A DNA stretch of 64,000 nucleotides from Thermovibrio sp. (GTDB lineage: Bacteria > Aquificota > Aquificia > Desulfurobacteriales > Desulfurobacteriaceae). The stretch spans positions 60,675 to 124,674 of the forward strand of contig WFYG01000018.1 in assembly GCA_015490195.1 (NCBI GenBank), written 5' to 3'. A program made the position numbers and the translations under genes. Each line of letters starts with the position of its first letter. Positions within the stretch are counted from its first letter, which is position 1. Positions 1 to 11,476 of the stretch are shown piece by piece. Below the pieces are notes generated by a model. It had not been told where the DNA came from. It saw only the letters and a program-made list of their open reading frames with translations, and made no database searches.

Positions 1-665
1 GCCTCAATCCCAGACTCTTTAAAACTGAAAGGCCTCAACTCCTCTACAGGGAAGAGGGAGTTCTAGTTGTCAACAAACCTCCGTTTATAAACAGCAACCT
101 TGACAGGCCAAACCTTGAAGAGGTTCTGAGAAAATCCCTAAGAAAGGAGATCTTTGTAGTCCACAGGCTGGACAAACAGACGTCGGGTGCCATTTTAGCT
201 GTTGAGAGCAAGGAACTCTTTGAGAAGTTTAAAGAGCTTTTTAAAAAGAGGGAGGTTAAAAAGGAGTACCTGACCGTTGTTACAACTTCTCCTAACTGGA
301 AAAAGAGGCGTATTGAGAAAAGGCTTGACGGAAAGGAGGCGATTACAGATTTAACAGTTGTTGAGAGGTTTAAAAGAGGAGCTCTTCTCAGAGCAGAAAT
401 TCCAACCGGCAGGAAACACCAGATAAGGAGACACCTCTCCTTAACGGGACTTCCCATAGCCGGAGAGTTTACCTACTGGAAAAGAGCTTTTCCGTTCCCC
501 TACACCTTCTCTCCCCGTATTCTGCTTCACAGCCGAAGCCTTGAGTTTAACCATCCAGTAACGGGAAAAAAAGTTAAAGTGGAAGCCCCCCTTCCGGAGG
601 ACTTCCAGCTATTTTTAAACGACTTAAGAAAATTCAACTTTAAAGTGAACGAGTTAGCGCTCTAA
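1..665 (+). CDS. RluA-family RNA pseudouridine synthase (5' truncated by window edge)
   Basis: Open frame from window start: ...[16 protein letters not shown]...[17 protein letters not shown]...[10 protein letters not shown]...; HRLDxxTSG motif; stop TAA 663-665. Confidence 0.85.
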   Translation, partial: LNPRLFKTERPQLLYREEGVLVVNKPPFINSNLDRPNLEEVLRKSLRKEIFVVHRLDKQTSGAILAVESKELFEKFKELFKKREVKKEYLTVVTTSPNWKKRRIEKRLDGKEAITDLTVVERFKRGALLRAEIPTGRKHQIRRHLSLTGLPIAGEFTYWKRAFPFPYTFSPRILLHSRSLEFNHPVTGKKVKVEAPLPEDFQLFLNDLRKFNFKVNELAL

Positions 666-2345
666 GAATATTGAAAGGTCAATATCAAGACCGGAGTTTC
701 TTAATTTTCTGAGAGCTTTAGACTCAATCTGCCTTATCCTCTCCCTCGTTACTTTTAGCTCCTTACCAACCTGTTCAAGGGTATGCTCGGGATAGCCGTC
801 AAGGCCAAAACGGAGCTTTATAACGAGAGCTTCCCTCTCGCTGAGCTGTGAGAGAAGCTGAGCAACTTTTTCTTGGAGGTCTTTCTTTATTACTTCATGC
901 TCAGGTATAGGACTCTTTGTATCTTCTATAAAGTCTCTAAGGGTGCTGTCTTCATCGTCTCCTATTGGCGTCTCAAGTGAAACAGGCTCCTGTGCCAGCT
1001 GAAGAATTGAACGAACCTTGCTTGCAGGCATCTTTAAACGCTCGGCTATCTCTTCAGGTCTCGGTTCCCTTCCCATCTCAAGGAACATCTGGCGAGAGAC
1101 CTTTATAACCTTGTTAATAGTCTCTATCATGTGAACGGGAATCCTTATCGTTCTTGCCTGGTCTGCAATTGCCCTAGTTATTGCCTGCCTTATCCACCAG
1201 GTAGCGTAAGTGCTGAACTTGTACCCTCTTCTGTACTCAAACTTGTCAACAGCCTTCATAAGGCCAATGTTCCCTTCCTGTATAAGGTCAAGGAAGTGAA
1301 GACCTCTATTTATGTACTTCTTGGCTATACTAACAACAAGCCTGAGGTTTGAACGAACGAGTATTTGCTTGGCTTCCTGAGAATCTTTCTTAAAGAAGTG
1401 TATCTTCTCGGCTAGCCTGTAGAAGGTGTTCCTCGGCATTCCCAGGGAGTTGAGCACCTGCCTATAGGTCTCTTTACTGTCTAAGTACTTCTTGACCATT
1501 TTCCTTATTTCCCTGGTGGTGTAAGGAGAAGCGTCTATCTTTTCCCTTATCTCGTCGTCATCAAGCCTGTTACATATCTCCTCTATAGGGACACCGAGAA
1601 ACGAGAGTTTACCGCTCAATTTCTGAACGCTCTTTTCGCTTCTCTTCAGGATCTTGTACTTCCTGTAGATGTCGTCGGCCAGCCTTTCGTAGATTGAGTA
1701 AGAGAGGGGAAGCTGCCTAAGGAGAGTATTTATTCTTGCCCAGGTCTTTAAGAACTCTCTCTTAACGGCAGGTTCTTTCTTGTTCCTCTGGTATTGTCTG
1801 TTGAGCTTTTCAAGTTTTGGAAGGAGTTCCCTAACCTCTCCGACAATTGAGAAGAACTTCTTTCTCCTCTGGCTCTCTCCACCTTCAGCGAAGTCATCGG
1901 GGGAGCGCATAATATCCCTAACTTTCAGCTCTCCGTTCTTAATCTTTTCCTCTACGTCAAGAACATAGTCAAGTATTGCCCTGGTTTTGAGAAGGTAACG
2001 GACAAGAGCCTTTCTCCCTAGCTCAACCCTCTTTGCAAGAGCTATCTCTTCGTGACGCTTTAAGAGAGAGATGTCGCTCATCTCTCTTAGGTAGAGCCTG
2101 ATGGGGTCGTCTGAGCGGGGAAGGGTATCGGGAGCTATCGTTATCTGGAGTTTAGAGAGGTCAACCTGCTCCTCACCCTCTTTTGGTATAATGTGGATAT
2201 CGTACTCGTCCAGCTGAGTTATTAACTCTTCTATTAGTTCTGGTGTGAGCACCTCCTCGTCCAGGTGCTCCATCAGTTCGTCAAAGGTAATGTAGCCCTT
2301 GTCTTTACCCAAGGCTATAATCTCTTCAAAGTTCAGCCGCTCCAA
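654..2345 (-). CDS. rpoD: RNA polymerase primary sigma factor (sigma-70/RpoD)
   Basis: 563 aa; [56 protein letters not shown] and C-terminal region 4 HTH. Confidence 0.98.
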   Translation of the reverse strand: MERLNFEEIIALGKDKGYITFDELMEHLDEEVLTPELIEELITQLDEYDIHIIPKEGEEQVDLSKLQITIAPDTLPRSDDPIRLYLREMSDISLLKRHEEIALAKRVELGRKALVRYLLKTRAILDYVLDVEEKIKNGELKVRDIMRSPDDFAEGGESQRRKKFFSIVGEVRELLPKLEKLNRQYQRNKKEPAVKREFLKTWARINTLLRQLPLSYSIYERLADDIYRKYKILKRSEKSVQKLSGKLSFLGVPIEEICNRLDDDEIREKIDASPYTTREIRKMVKKYLDSKETYRQVLNSLGMPRNTFYRLAEKIHFFKKDSQEAKQILVRSNLRLVVSIAKKYINRGLHFLDLIQEGNIGLMKAVDKFEYRRGYKFSTYATWWIRQAITRAIADQARTIRIPVHMIETINKVIKVSRQMFLEMGREPRPEEIAERLKMPASKVRSILQLAQEPVSLETPIGDDEDSTLRDFIEDTKSPIPEHEVIKKDLQEKVAQLLSQLSEREALVIKLRFGLDGYPEHTLEQVGKELKVTRERIRQIESKALRKLRNSGLDIDLSIFLER

Positions 2346-2357
2346 GGCTGCCTCCTT

Positions 2358-3995
2358 CTAATTTATAGTTTGGAGTTGTTCAACTATTTCAAAGTTTCCC
2401 TTTTCCAGCTCAAGGATCAGCTTCTTGAGTTTCACCTTTTCAGAGAAATCAGAAACCCTTTTAAGCCTTCTCTTTAACTCTTTTGTTAAAACCCTGCAGA
2501 CGTAACGGCGGAGCTCCTCCTCTGTAACTTCTATAAAAAGAATTTCAGAAATAAGAGATGAAACATCAGGGTAAAGACTCTGAAGTATGGCCGGGTCTTT
2601 CTCTCTTGTCTGAACTATAAGAGTGTAGAGTTTCGCTACCTTCTGAGAAACGAATATGTTAGGAGAAACTTCAATTGGAAGATTAACACCTTCAAGTACA
2701 GTTTTCAGGAAGGCCTTTTCGTAAAGGGGAATGGGTTCTTCATCCTTATCTCTATCTCCCTCTACCTTCAACCTTGGAAGCTGAGACTTAAACCAGACTT
2801 CATCTATACCGAACTCTGCAGATAGCCTTGAGAGATATTCCTTAAAAAGGAACGGGTTGTTGTTCTTAAGATAAGATATTGCAAGGGCGACCTGTCTGAG
2901 AAGCTCCGGCTGCCGGGAAACGGGAAGGGACTTAACGGTTGCAACAGCCCACTCTATAAAGGGTACTGCAGATTCAAGAAGTTTCTGAAGAAGCTCCGGC
3001 CTCTTCCTAGCAAGTGAGTCAGGGTCTTCACCGTCTGGAAGCTGAACCACGAGGGGTTCACAACCAAGCTTAAAGAGAATTCCGGTAGACCTAACAGTTG
3101 CCTTCTGCCCGGCAGAGTCTCCATCAAACACGAGAACGGGAGATTTGGTGTAACGTTTCAAAAACCTTACGTGGTTTTCGGTTAGGGAAGTACCCATAGG
3201 AGCGACAGCTCCGTAGATACCGAGCTTGTAGAGGGATATTACGTCAAAGTACCCTTCAACTATGAAGGCTTTTCGTTCTCTGAGGATAAACTCTTTAGAC
3301 TGGTAGAAGCCGTAGAGGATTGAATTCTTCTTGAAGAGGGCACTCTCCGGGCTGTTTATGTACTTGGGTTCCTGTCCTTCCTTCAGAGCTCTTCCGGCAA
3401 AGGCTACAACCTTACCTGAGTGGTTAAAAATGGGGATCATCAATCTTTCCCGAAAAAACTCCCTTCCTTTTGAACTTTTAAGACCAAGCTGAAGGAGAAT
3501 CTCTTCTTTGAGCTTTAGTTCTTTTAGATAGCCAACTGGAGCATACCCCAGTAGGAACTTTTCAGCCGTTTTCTTGTCTATTCCTCTTTCAGACAGGTAG
3601 TCTTCAACTTTCTCAAAGAGGCTGTGGAAGTACTTAGCTGCTTTTAAACCGGCCTCTTCAATCTCCAGAGAGGAATCGTCTTCAGAAAAGGCTTCTTTAG
3701 GGAGCTCCACCCCCGCAATTTCCGCTACTCTCTTTACAGCCTCATAAAACGAGAGGTTCTCGTACTGCTGAACGAAAGTTATTGCATTTCCCCCAACGCC
3801 ACAGCCAAAACACTTGAATATCTGCTTTTCGGGGCTAACAACAAAGGAGGGAGTCTTCTCCGGATGGAACGGACAGAGAGCAACAAAGTTCCTGCCAGAC
3901 TGCTTAAGGGTTAAGTAGTGTGATATGATATCTACGATGTCTACTCGGGACAGTAGCTCCTGAACTAAAGAGCGGGAGACTTTAGAGCTCCCCAA
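2358..3995 (-). CDS. dnaG: DNA primase
   Basis: CPFHPEKTPSFVVSPEKQIFKCFGCGVGGN zinc finger; Toprim EGYFDV; adjacent to rpoD. Confidence 0.97.
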   Translation of the reverse strand: MGSSKVSRSLVQELLSRVDIVDIISHYLTLKQSGRNFVALCPFHPEKTPSFVVSPEKQIFKCFGCGVGGNAITFVQQYENLSFYEAVKRVAEIAGVELPKEAFSEDDSSLEIEEAGLKAAKYFHSLFEKVEDYLSERGIDKKTAEKFLLGYAPVGYLKELKLKEEILLQLGLKSSKGREFFRERLMIPIFNHSGKVVAFAGRALKEGQEPKYINSPESALFKKNSILYGFYQSKEFILRERKAFIVEGYFDVISLYKLGIYGAVAPMGTSLTENHVRFLKRYTKSPVLVFDGDSAGQKATVRSTGILFKLGCEPLVVQLPDGEDPDSLARKRPELLQKLLESAVPFIEWAVATVKSLPVSRQPELLRQVALAISYLKNNNPFLFKEYLSRLSAEFGIDEVWFKSQLPRLKVEGDRDKDEEPIPLYEKAFLKTVLEGVNLPIEVSPNIFVSQKVAKLYTLIVQTREKDPAILQSLYPDVSSLISEILFIEVTEEELRRYVCRVLTKELKRRLKRVSDFSEKVKLKKLILELEKGNFEIVEQLQTIN

Positions 3996-4056
3996 TTATA
4001 TCACCTCGTTTTCTCTTTATATGGCCTTTCTAAAATTATTCAGGGGAGTAGCAAAG

Positions 4057-4515
4057 TCAACTTCTCCTGAATGAGAATACTAGAAGAACCGTTCCGAGAA
4101 AGACTCCAACGTCTGCAACGTTAAAGGTTGGGTAGTGATAACTGCCAAAATGGAAATCTATAAAGTCAATAACGCTACCCTTTAGAAAGCGGTCGTAAAG
4201 GTTCCCCAAGGCTCCCCCTGCTATAAGACCGAGAGCGACAGAAAGCCTAAAGCTCTGTTCTCTTTTAGTAAAAGCATAGTAAAAAACTGCCAAAATAACA
4301 ACAACGGGTATAACTAAGAGAAACAGCTTTCTAACAACTTCATTACTTCCGGCAAAGAGGCTGAAAGCCGCCCCTCTGTTCTCCGCAAACCGCAAAGTGA
4401 AAAAGCCGGGAATAACGTCAATAGGGTGGTGAAACTCTTTGACTGCCAGAATTTTTGTAACTCTATCTAGCAGGAAAGTAATAAAAACAACAAACAGGAA
4501 AACAAACCTCATCAC
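4057..4515 (-). CDS. lspA: Lipoprotein signal peptidase II
   Basis: ENRGAAFSLF, GGALGNLYDR, VIDFIDFHFG.YHYPTFNVADV motifs. Confidence 0.96.
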   Translation of the reverse strand: MMRFVFLFVVFITFLLDRVTKILAVKEFHHPIDVIPGFFTLRFAENRGAAFSLFAGSNEVVRKLFLLVIPVVVILAVFYYAFTKREQSFRLSVALGLIAGGALGNLYDRFLKGSVIDFIDFHFGSYHYPTFNVADVGVFLGTVLLVFSFRRS

Positions 4516-5084
4516 AACCTCGCAAAAAGGTAGGTTAAGTCGGAAAAGAGGTGGAAAAGAACGGGAGCAACTATTGAACCGCTCCTTTCGTAGAGAAAGC
4601 CCATAACGAGAGAGGGGAAAAAGACGATAAAGCGAGAAGGATCGTAGTAGATAAGAGCGTGGGCAACCCCAAAAAGGATACTTGAAATGAGGTTGTTTTT
4701 TGTAAGCAGCCCCACGAGTTTCTCGTTATCAAAAATGGAATAGAAAAACCCCCTGAAAAAAGTCTCCTCACCAACGGCAACTCCAAGGTAAAACGGCAGG
4801 TAAGAGAGGAGCTTGCCCGCGTCAAAAGGGAGTTTATGGGGAGCTCCCAAAACGTAAACAGGAAGTACGAGGGCAGACACCACCACTCCCCAAATAATCC
4901 CCCGTAGATAGTTCCTGTAACCAAGTTCGTAAAGAGTTTTATCAAAGAAGAGAACCGGAACAGCAACAAGCACAAGAGGAAGAAGAATACCTGCAAACTC
5001 AGGGAAAAACCTTACAGCAACTGCTGCAAAGAGAACCATCCCGAAGTAGGCTCTAAAAAAACCACAGGAGTTACAGCTGAGCAT
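4512..5084 (-). CDS. CPBP-family intramembrane metalloprotease
   Basis: GEETFFRGFFYS, GVAHALIYY, HLFSDL motifs in a multi-TM protein. Confidence 0.85.
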   Translation of the reverse strand: MLSCNSCGFFRAYFGMVLFAAVAVRFFPEFAGILLPLVLVAVPVLFFDKTLYELGYRNYLRGIIWGVVVSALVLPVYVLGAPHKLPFDAGKLLSYLPFYLGVAVGEETFFRGFFYSIFDNEKLVGLLTKNNLISSILFGVAHALIYYDPSRFIVFFPSLVMGFLYERSGSIVAPVLFHLFSDLTYLFARL

Positions 5085-5139
5085 AACTCTCCCTATCGTC
5101 TATAATTCAACTGCTACAAAATTATGCCGGGAGAGAAAA

Positions 5140-5400
5140 ATGGCGACCTACCTCGTAAAAGTGTTTATATCTTACAGGAAAGGGATCTTAGACCCTCAGG
5201 GAGTAGCTGTTGAGAAGGCAGCACACCAGCTGGGATTCACAAAGGTAAGGAACGTAAGGGTAGGAAAGTACATAACAATGGAAATTGAAGCAGACAGCCC
5301 TGAAGAGGTAAAGAGAGAGATTGAGGAGATGGCAAAGAAGTTCCTGGTCAATCCGGTAATTGAGGAGTATACCTACGAGATAGAAGAGGTTAAGAGATGA
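5140..5400 (+). CDS. purS: Phosphoribosylformylglycinamidine synthase PurS subunit
   Basis: 86 aa, [20 protein letters not shown]; directly upstream of purQ. Confidence 0.96.
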   Translation: MATYLVKVFISYRKGILDPQGVAVEKAAHQLGFTKVRNVRVGKYITMEIEADSPEEVKREIEEMAKKFLVNPVIEEYTYEIEEVKR

Positions 5401-6092
5401 AGTTCGGAATACCTGTATACCCGGGAAGCAACTGCGATAGGGACGTTGGCTGGGTTGTTGAAAAGGTTCTTGGCCACGAGGCAGTTTACCTGTGGCACGG
5501 AGAGAAAAACCTTAAAGGGGTTGACTGCGTTATCATTCCCGGTGGTTTCTCATACGGGGACTACCTGAGGCCCGGAGCTATGGCAAAGCTCTCCCCGGTT
5601 ACAGAGGCCATTTGCGAGTTTGCAGAGAGGGGAGGGCTCGTTATGGGAATCTGTAACGGCTTTCAGATACTCCTTGAGACGGGGCTTTTACCGGGAGCTA
5701 TGCTCCCAAACAAGACCCTCTCCTTCATCTGTAAGTTTGTCCACCTCAGAATAGAGAATAACCAGACCCCATTTACCAGCCTCTACAGGAAGGGAGAGGT
5801 CGTAAGAATTCCCATAGCCCACGCAGAGGGAAACTACACCTGCCCGCCTGAAACCCTGAAAGAGATAGAGGAGAACGGGCAGGTTGTCGTAAGGTACTCG
5901 TCCCCTTCAGGTGAAGTCTCTGAAAAGTTCAACCCAAACGGCTCTCTGAACAACATTGCCGGTATCTGCAACAGGAGAGGAAACGTCTTCGGCCTTATGC
6001 CTCACCCGGAAAGGGCATCTGAAGCTATTTTAGGTTCAACAGACGGTCTTAAAATGTTTCAGTCAATAGTTGAAGGCGTTGTAAGGGCTTAA
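5397..6092 (+). CDS. purQ: Phosphoribosylformylglycinamidine synthase, glutaminase subunit
   Basis: [31 protein letters not shown]. Confidence 0.97.
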   Translation: MKFGIPVYPGSNCDRDVGWVVEKVLGHEAVYLWHGEKNLKGVDCVIIPGGFSYGDYLRPGAMAKLSPVTEAICEFAERGGLVMGICNGFQILLETGLLPGAMLPNKTLSFICKFVHLRIENNQTPFTSLYRKGEVVRIPIAHAEGNYTCPPETLKEIEENGQVVVRYSSPSGEVSEKFNPNGSLNNIAGICNRRGNVFGLMPHPERASEAILGSTDGLKMFQSIVEGVVRA

Positions 6093-6093
6093 A

Positions 6094-6819
6094 ATGGAAG
6101 AACTTGTTGTTGTTATTCCGGCAAGGCTTGGGTCAACCCGCCTTCCGGGAAAACCTTTAAGGGAGCTCTCCGGAAAGCCCCTGATTGCCTGGGTGGTAGA
6201 AGCTGTAAAGAAGGTAATTCCAAACGTTGTTGTTGCAACAGACAGCCAGAGAGTAATAGAGGTTGTAGAGGAACTCGGTGCAAGAGGCGTTATGACCCCT
6301 TCAGACCTGCCAAGCGGAACAGACAGAGTCTACCACGCAGCCAAAGATCTGCCGTTTAAATACGTTGTGAACATTCAGGGAGACGAACCTTTCATAGAGA
6401 GAGAGCACATCGTCTCCGTTTACGAAGGGTTAAAGAGGGGGTACAGCTTTACAACTGCTGCAACTCCATTTAGGTCAGAAGAAGAGGTAAGAGACTCTTC
6501 TAAGGTAAAAGTTGTTCTGGACAAAAAAGGAAGGGCTCTCTACTTCTCACGGAGCCCCATTCCTTTTGTAAGGGACGGAAGAGTAAAGCCTGAAACCTAC
6601 CTGAAACACATCGGCATTTACGGCTTCACAAAGGAAGCGCTCAAAAAGTTTGTAAGCTGGAAAGAGGGCAGACTTGAAAAGCTTGAGAAGCTGGAACAGC
6701 TGAGAATTCTGGAGAATGGAGAGGAGATTTTCGTCTCAGTCGTTGAGAAAGACAGCTTTGGAGTTGACACAGAAGAAGACCTTAAGCTGGCCGAGAAAAT
6801 GGTTAAGGGAGAGGTATAG
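6094..6819 (+). CDS. kdsB: 3-deoxy-manno-octulosonate cytidylyltransferase
   Basis: VVIPARLGSTRLPGKPL, NIQGDEPFI. Confidence 0.97.
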   Translation: MEELVVVIPARLGSTRLPGKPLRELSGKPLIAWVVEAVKKVIPNVVVATDSQRVIEVVEELGARGVMTPSDLPSGTDRVYHAAKDLPFKYVVNIQGDEPFIEREHIVSVYEGLKRGYSFTTAATPFRSEEEVRDSSKVKVVLDKKGRALYFSRSPIPFVRDGRVKPETYLKHIGIYGFTKEALKKFVSWKEGRLEKLEKLEQLRILENGEEIFVSVVEKDSFGVDTEEDLKLAEKMVKGEV

Positions 6820-8445
6820 ATGGCTTCAAAACTGATATTTGTAACAGGTGGAGTTCTCTCTTCAATTGGAAAAGGTATAACTGCATCTTCAATAGGAACT
6901 CTCTTAGAGAGCAGAGGACTGAAAGTCACAATCCAGAAACTTGACCCTTACCTCAACGTTGACGCAGGAACGATGAACCCCTACCAGCATGGGGAAGTTT
7001 ACGTAACGGAAGACGGCGCCGAAACAGACCTTGACCTCGGCCACTACGAGCGGTTTACGTCTGCAACAATGAAGAGGATAAACAACGTAACTTCCGGCCA
7101 GATATACCAGGAGATAATCCAGAAAGAGAGAAAGGGAGAGTTTTTGGGAGGAACCGTTCAGGTCATTCCCCACGTAACGAACCTGATAAAGGAGAAGATA
7201 AGGCAACTTATGTCTTCAGATGTTGACGTTGTTATAGTTGAGGTTGGCGGAACCGTTGGAGACATTGAGGGACTACCATTTTTAGAGGCGATAAGGCAGC
7301 TTGGAACAGAGGTTGGGAAGAGTAACGCCATCTACATCCACGTAACCTACGTTCCCTACGTAAAAGCGGCCGGGGAACTGAAGACAAAACCGACACAGCA
7401 CTCTGTAAAGGAGCTCCGCGCCATAGGTATTCAGCCCGACATAATCGTCTGTAGAGCTGAACGCTCAATACCCTCGTCTGTCAAGAAGAAAATTGCCCTC
7501 TTTGCAAATCTCAAAGAGCACGAGGTTATTACGGCAAAAGATCTGTCAACAATCTACGAAGTACCTCTCGTGCTTCAGAAAGAGAAGATAGACGACCTGA
7601 TAATAGAGAAACTTCAGCTCCCGGTAAGTAAGGAACCTGACCTCTCTGAGTGGAAAGAGGTTGTTAACAGAATAAAGAAGCCGTCGGAGGGAAGTGTAAG
7701 AATAGCTATAGTCGGCAAATACGTGGAACTCCCCGACGCCTATAAAAGCATCATTGAGTCGTTCGTCCATGCAGGAGCAGCAAACGACATTAAAGTTGAA
7801 ATCAAGTGGGTAAACGCAGAAGAACTGGAAAACGGAGATAAAACACCCCAGGAACTCCTGTCTGACGTCCACGGAATCCTGGTTCCTGGAGGATTTGGAG
7901 AAAGAGGAGTTGAAGGGAAGATAAGGGCAATCCAGTTTGCAAGGGAGAAAAAAATTCCGTTTTTTGGAATCTGCCTTGGAATGCAGTGTGCCGTAATAGA
8001 GTTTGCCAGAAACGTTGCCGGCCTTGAAGGTGCACACAGCGCAGAGTTCAGCTCAACAACCCCTTACCCTGTTATAGACCTGATGAAAGAACAAAAAGGA
8101 GTAGAGGAAAAAGGTGGGACAATGAGGCTTGGAGCCTACCCCTGCATTCTCAAAGAAGGAACTTTCAGTTACGAGGCTTACGGCAGGAAAGAGATCTCAG
8201 AAAGACATAGACATAGGTATGAGTTCAACAACAGGTTCAGAGAAACATTAGAGAAGGCAGGCCTCGTAATAGCGGGAACATCCCCGGACGGAAAGCTGGT
8301 TGAAGTTGTTGAGATAAGAGAACACCCTTGGTTTGTAGCAGTCCAGTTCCACCCAGAGTTTAAGTCAAGACCTAAGAGTCCTCATCCTCTGTTCGTTAAT
8401 TTCGTTAAAGCAGCAAAAGAACTAAGGAATCGGGTTGAAAGTTAA
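6820..8445 (+). CDS. pyrG: CTP synthase
   Basis: [49 protein letters not shown]-terminal glutaminase. Confidence 0.99.
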   Translation: MASKLIFVTGGVLSSIGKGITASSIGTLLESRGLKVTIQKLDPYLNVDAGTMNPYQHGEVYVTEDGAETDLDLGHYERFTSATMKRINNVTSGQIYQEIIQKERKGEFLGGTVQVIPHVTNLIKEKIRQLMSSDVDVVIVEVGGTVGDIEGLPFLEAIRQLGTEVGKSNAIYIHVTYVPYVKAAGELKTKPTQHSVKELRAIGIQPDIIVCRAERSIPSSVKKKIALFANLKEHEVITAKDLSTIYEVPLVLQKEKIDDLIIEKLQLPVSKEPDLSEWKEVVNRIKKPSEGSVRIAIVGKYVELPDAYKSIIESFVHAGAANDIKVEIKWVNAEELENGDKTPQELLSDVHGILVPGGFGERGVEGKIRAIQFAREKKIPFFGICLGMQCAVIEFARNVAGLEGAHSAEFSSTTPYPVIDLMKEQKGVEEKGGTMRLGAYPCILKEGTFSYEAYGRKEISERHRHRYEFNNRFRETLEKAGLVIAGTSPDGKLVEVVEIREHPWFVAVQFHPEFKSRPKSPHPLFVNFVKAAKELRNRVES

Positions 8446-9265
8446 AGTTCTTAGCGCTGAGGAATTAACAACAATCGGAATAGGAGCTCCCAGGAAAGTT
8501 TACTTTCCGGAAAGCGTGAGGGAGCTCCATTCCCTCTTAAAAGGAAATCTTCCAGTTATAGGAGGAGGCTCAAACGCAGTCCTCTCAGACAGCACTACCC
8601 CCCTAATATCAACTGCCCTCTTCAGAAATTGCACCTTTAACGGAGATACAGTAACCTTCGGAGCAGGGATAAGGCTCTCTCAGGTACTAAAACTGCAGCA
8701 GAAAATGAAGTTCTCACTCTTTGAATTCCTGGCAGGAATACCGAGAGCAACGGTAGGAGGACTGGTAGCACAGAATGCCGGGGCTTTCGGAGAAGAGGTA
8801 AAAGATCGGTTACTCTCTGTAACCTACTTTGACCCGGAAAGCGGAGATATATTAGGAATGGAGAAAGAGGAGATAGAAAGGAGCTTTGGTTACAGAAAAA
8901 CACCCTTTCCTGAAAAAGGGATAATTTTAAACGCAACGTTTAAAATCAGATACGAACCAAAGATTCAAAGAAAAATAGCTAGTTTTGTCTACCTGAGGCT
9001 ATCAAAACAGCCACCATTCTACCTTAAAACTGCCGGATCAACTTTTAAAAACCCTGAAGGAGAATCTGCCGGAAGGCTCCTTGACCTTGTAGGTCTGAAA
9101 GGTTTCTCTATAGGTAGAATAGAATTCTCTAATATACACGCGAACTTTATGGTTAACAGGGGAAAAGCAAGTTTTCTGGAGTTCAAAGAACTTATAGAAG
9201 AAGCCAGGAAAAGAGTGGAAAGAGAGTTTAACGTGAGGCTTGAACTGGAAATTAAAATTTTTTAA
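8435..9265 (+). CDS. murB: UDP-N-acetylmuramate dehydrogenase
   Basis: [43 protein letters not shown] start overlapping pyrG. Confidence 0.93.
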   Translation: MKVKVLSAEELTTIGIGAPRKVYFPESVRELHSLLKGNLPVIGGGSNAVLSDSTTPLISTALFRNCTFNGDTVTFGAGIRLSQVLKLQQKMKFSLFEFLAGIPRATVGGLVAQNAGAFGEEVKDRLLSVTYFDPESGDILGMEKEEIERSFGYRKTPFPEKGIILNATFKIRYEPKIQRKIASFVYLRLSKQPPFYLKTAGSTFKNPEGESAGRLLDLVGLKGFSIGRIEFSNIHANFMVNRGKASFLEFKELIEEARKRVEREFNVRLELEIKIF

Positions 9266-9274
9266 GATTTAAAC

Positions 9275-10426
9275 ATGGATACCGTCATTGTAAGCTCAAA
9301 GAATCCAATTTTCAGATTTGCAGTAAAGGAACTTAAAGAGAAAGCACCGAAGGGTTTTGACTTTGCTCTCTTTGCCGTCTCTCCCAACTATCCCTATCAG
9401 GACGTTCCGGCAACCATAAAAAAGGAATTTGGGAGCATAAACTACGTTGGATTCAGTTCCTTCCACGCTTTTGAAAACATTAAACTAATAGACAACGGAA
9501 TCGTAGGGTGCTTTTTCAAGTTCAGCAGCCACAAAACGAAAGTCTGCACGCTGGTTAAGAAGAGAATAACAGAAAACAACAAACAGCGATGTAAAGAAGA
9601 GCTAATCTCTTTCCTATCCGATAGAAAAAACAATCTGAACTTTATAATTGCAGACTTTATAGACGGCCTGTTTCCCCTATTAATAGAGGAACTCGGAGAA
9701 GAACTCCAGCAAAACGGGACTAACACCCCTCTTTTAGGAGGAATATCTGCGACCCAAATAATTGGAGACAGGCGAGAAAAAAGTTACCTATTCCACAACG
9801 GAGACATAGTAGAAAACGGCTTTGTAGTAATAAGCATATCTAACGTAGACTATGCGTTTCAGTTCTCTTCTGGCGTTTTTAAAAAAGGCCCCATCTATAC
9901 CGTAACGAAATGTGACGACTTCAAAATATATGAGCTTAACGATAAACCGGCAGGATACCTGCCGAAAAAGCTTTTAAAAGACATTAACCATTCAGAAGAT
10001 AACAGATTTCTCCTCTGGTACACTCCCTTTGGAATAGTTGGAAAGAAGAATGAAATTGAAGCCCTCAGACTTATAAAAAGTTTCAACGACGACTACATAG
10101 AGTTATGGAGTCCCATTAAAGAAGGAGACAGACTAAAACTTTCTATAGTCTTAAGTACAGAACTGCTAAAAGACGCGGAAAAAACAGCAAAAAAAGTCAA
10201 AGAACAATTTGGAATAGCAGATTTTTGTCTTAACTTTTCCTGCGTAGCAAGGGCAAAAATCCTTGAACAGTTTGAGGAAAAGGAAATAGAGCTCTACGGA
10301 AGACTTTTAAACGCTCCTCTTTTTGGATTTTTTACTCACGGAGAAGTTGCAACAAAAAATAGAAAATTGAGACTTCACAACTTAACTTCTGTGATTGTAA
10401 CAGTAAGGGAGAGATATGAACTTTAA
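9275..10426 (+). CDS. FIST domain-containing signal transduction protein
   Basis: Overall FIST_N/FIST_C pattern (GFSSFHAFEN, LLGGISATQIIGD, FGFFTHGEV); overlaps downstream GGDEF gene. Confidence 0.75.
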   Translation: MDTVIVSSKNPIFRFAVKELKEKAPKGFDFALFAVSPNYPYQDVPATIKKEFGSINYVGFSSFHAFENIKLIDNGIVGCFFKFSSHKTKVCTLVKKRITENNKQRCKEELISFLSDRKNNLNFIIADFIDGLFPLLIEELGEELQQNGTNTPLLGGISATQIIGDRREKSYLFHNGDIVENGFVVISISNVDYAFQFSSGVFKKGPIYTVTKCDDFKIYELNDKPAGYLPKKLLKDINHSEDNRFLLWYTPFGIVGKKNEIEALRLIKSFNDDYIELWSPIKEGDRLKLSIVLSTELLKDAEKTAKKVKEQFGIADFCLNFSCVARAKILEQFEEKEIELYGRLLNAPLFGFFTHGEVATKNRKLRLHNLTSVIVTVRERYEL

Positions 10427-11009
10427 AGACAAAAAACTCAAACTGTTCCTCAACTACATAGAAGAACTGACAGAACAGTACGAGGAGCTCCTCAACCAGA
10501 AGAGGGAGCTCCTCGTAGAACTCCAGAAAAAAGCCCTGTACGATCCACTTACAGGACTTTTCAACAGACATGCCCTGATAGAATTCCTAACCAGAGAAAT
10601 TGAGAGGATAAAGAGAGAAAAAGGAGAAAAGCTGTTTATCATCTTCTTAGACCTTGACAACTTTAAACAGGTTAACGACCTGTACGGCCACAAGAAAGGA
10701 GACGAAGTTCTTAAAGAGGTTGCTGAACTTCTAAAGAGCCACTTTAGAAAGTACGACATCGTAGCCCGTTTTGGTGGAGACGAGTTCATGGTAGTTGTGA
10801 GAAATAGCTCAAGAAAGAATGTTGAGGAGATACTGCAGAAACTTCAGAAAAGGATAGAGGAAATCTTTAATAGGTTCAGAATTTCAGTAAGCTACGGGAT
10901 AGCCGTTGCTCCAAACGATGGAATAGACCCGGATAGGCTCATTAACCTGGCAGACAAAAGAATGTACATGATGAAGGAGCGCCACAAGGCCAAAAAGGTT
11001 GACAACTAA
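10416..11009 (+). CDS. GGDEF-domain diguanylate cyclase
   Basis: DPLTGLFNRHAL, FGGDEFMVV (GGDEF), SYGIAVAP. Confidence 0.95.
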   Translation: MNFKDKKLKLFLNYIEELTEQYEELLNQKRELLVELQKKALYDPLTGLFNRHALIEFLTREIERIKREKGEKLFIIFLDLDNFKQVNDLYGHKKGDEVLKEVAELLKSHFRKYDIVARFGGDEFMVVVRNSSRKNVEEILQKLQKRIEEIFNRFRISVSYGIAVAPNDGIDPDRLINLADKRMYMMKERHKAKKVDN

Positions 11010-11042
11010 AAGTGAACGTCTATATTATTCACCGTCGCAAGT

Positions 11043-11118
<76 letters not shown>

Positions 11119-11125
11119 CTTAAGC

Positions 11126-11203
<78 letters not shown>

Positions 11204-11212
11204 CTAATCATT

Positions 11213-11288
11213 GGGGCCGTAGCTCAGCTGGGAGAGCGTCAGGCTGGCAGTCTGAAGGTCGCGGGTTCGAGTCCCGCCGGCTCCACCA
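11213..11288 (+). tRNA. tRNA-Ala (GGC), CCA encoded
   Basis: GGGGCCG...CGGCTCC acceptor, anticodon loop CTGGCAG, 3' ACCA. Confidence 0.93.
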
Positions 11289-11292
11289 TTAA

Positions 11293-11369
11293 GGGCCCGT
11301 AGCTCAGTTGGTTAGAGCATCCGGCTCATAACCGGACGGTCGGTGGTTCGAGTCCACCCGGGCCCACCA
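11293..11369 (+). tRNA. tRNA with CAT anticodon (elongator Met, or Ile2 if lysidinylated)
   Basis: GGGCCCG...CGGGCCC acceptor, loop CTCATAA; paired G1-C72 argues against initiator tRNA. Confidence 0.9.
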
Positions 11370-11476
11370 CTGATTATCCTCCGTCTTTCCCGTTAACCTA
11401 TAAATCTACCCTACACAGAAGAAGAAGAACAAACTGTGATAAATTTTCCAGAAAACTTACCTGTAGGAGAATATAA

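Noticed and set aside
1131-2477. Plus-strand ORFs opposite rpoD/dnaG
   Set aside because: Antisense shadows of conserved genes.
4571-4996. ORF track 141-aa minus-strand ORF inside the CPBP protease gene
   Set aside because: Out-of-frame shadow of the CPBP coding region; low-complexity Leu/Ser/Phe-rich translation with no motifs.
7546-8037. 163-aa minus-strand ORF antisense to pyrG
   Set aside because: Antisense to a highly conserved gene; no recognisable domain or RBS context.
11293-11369. Initiator tRNA-fMet
   Set aside because: Has a paired G1-C72; bacterial initiator tRNAs usually have an unpaired 1-72, so elongator Met or Ile2 is more likely.
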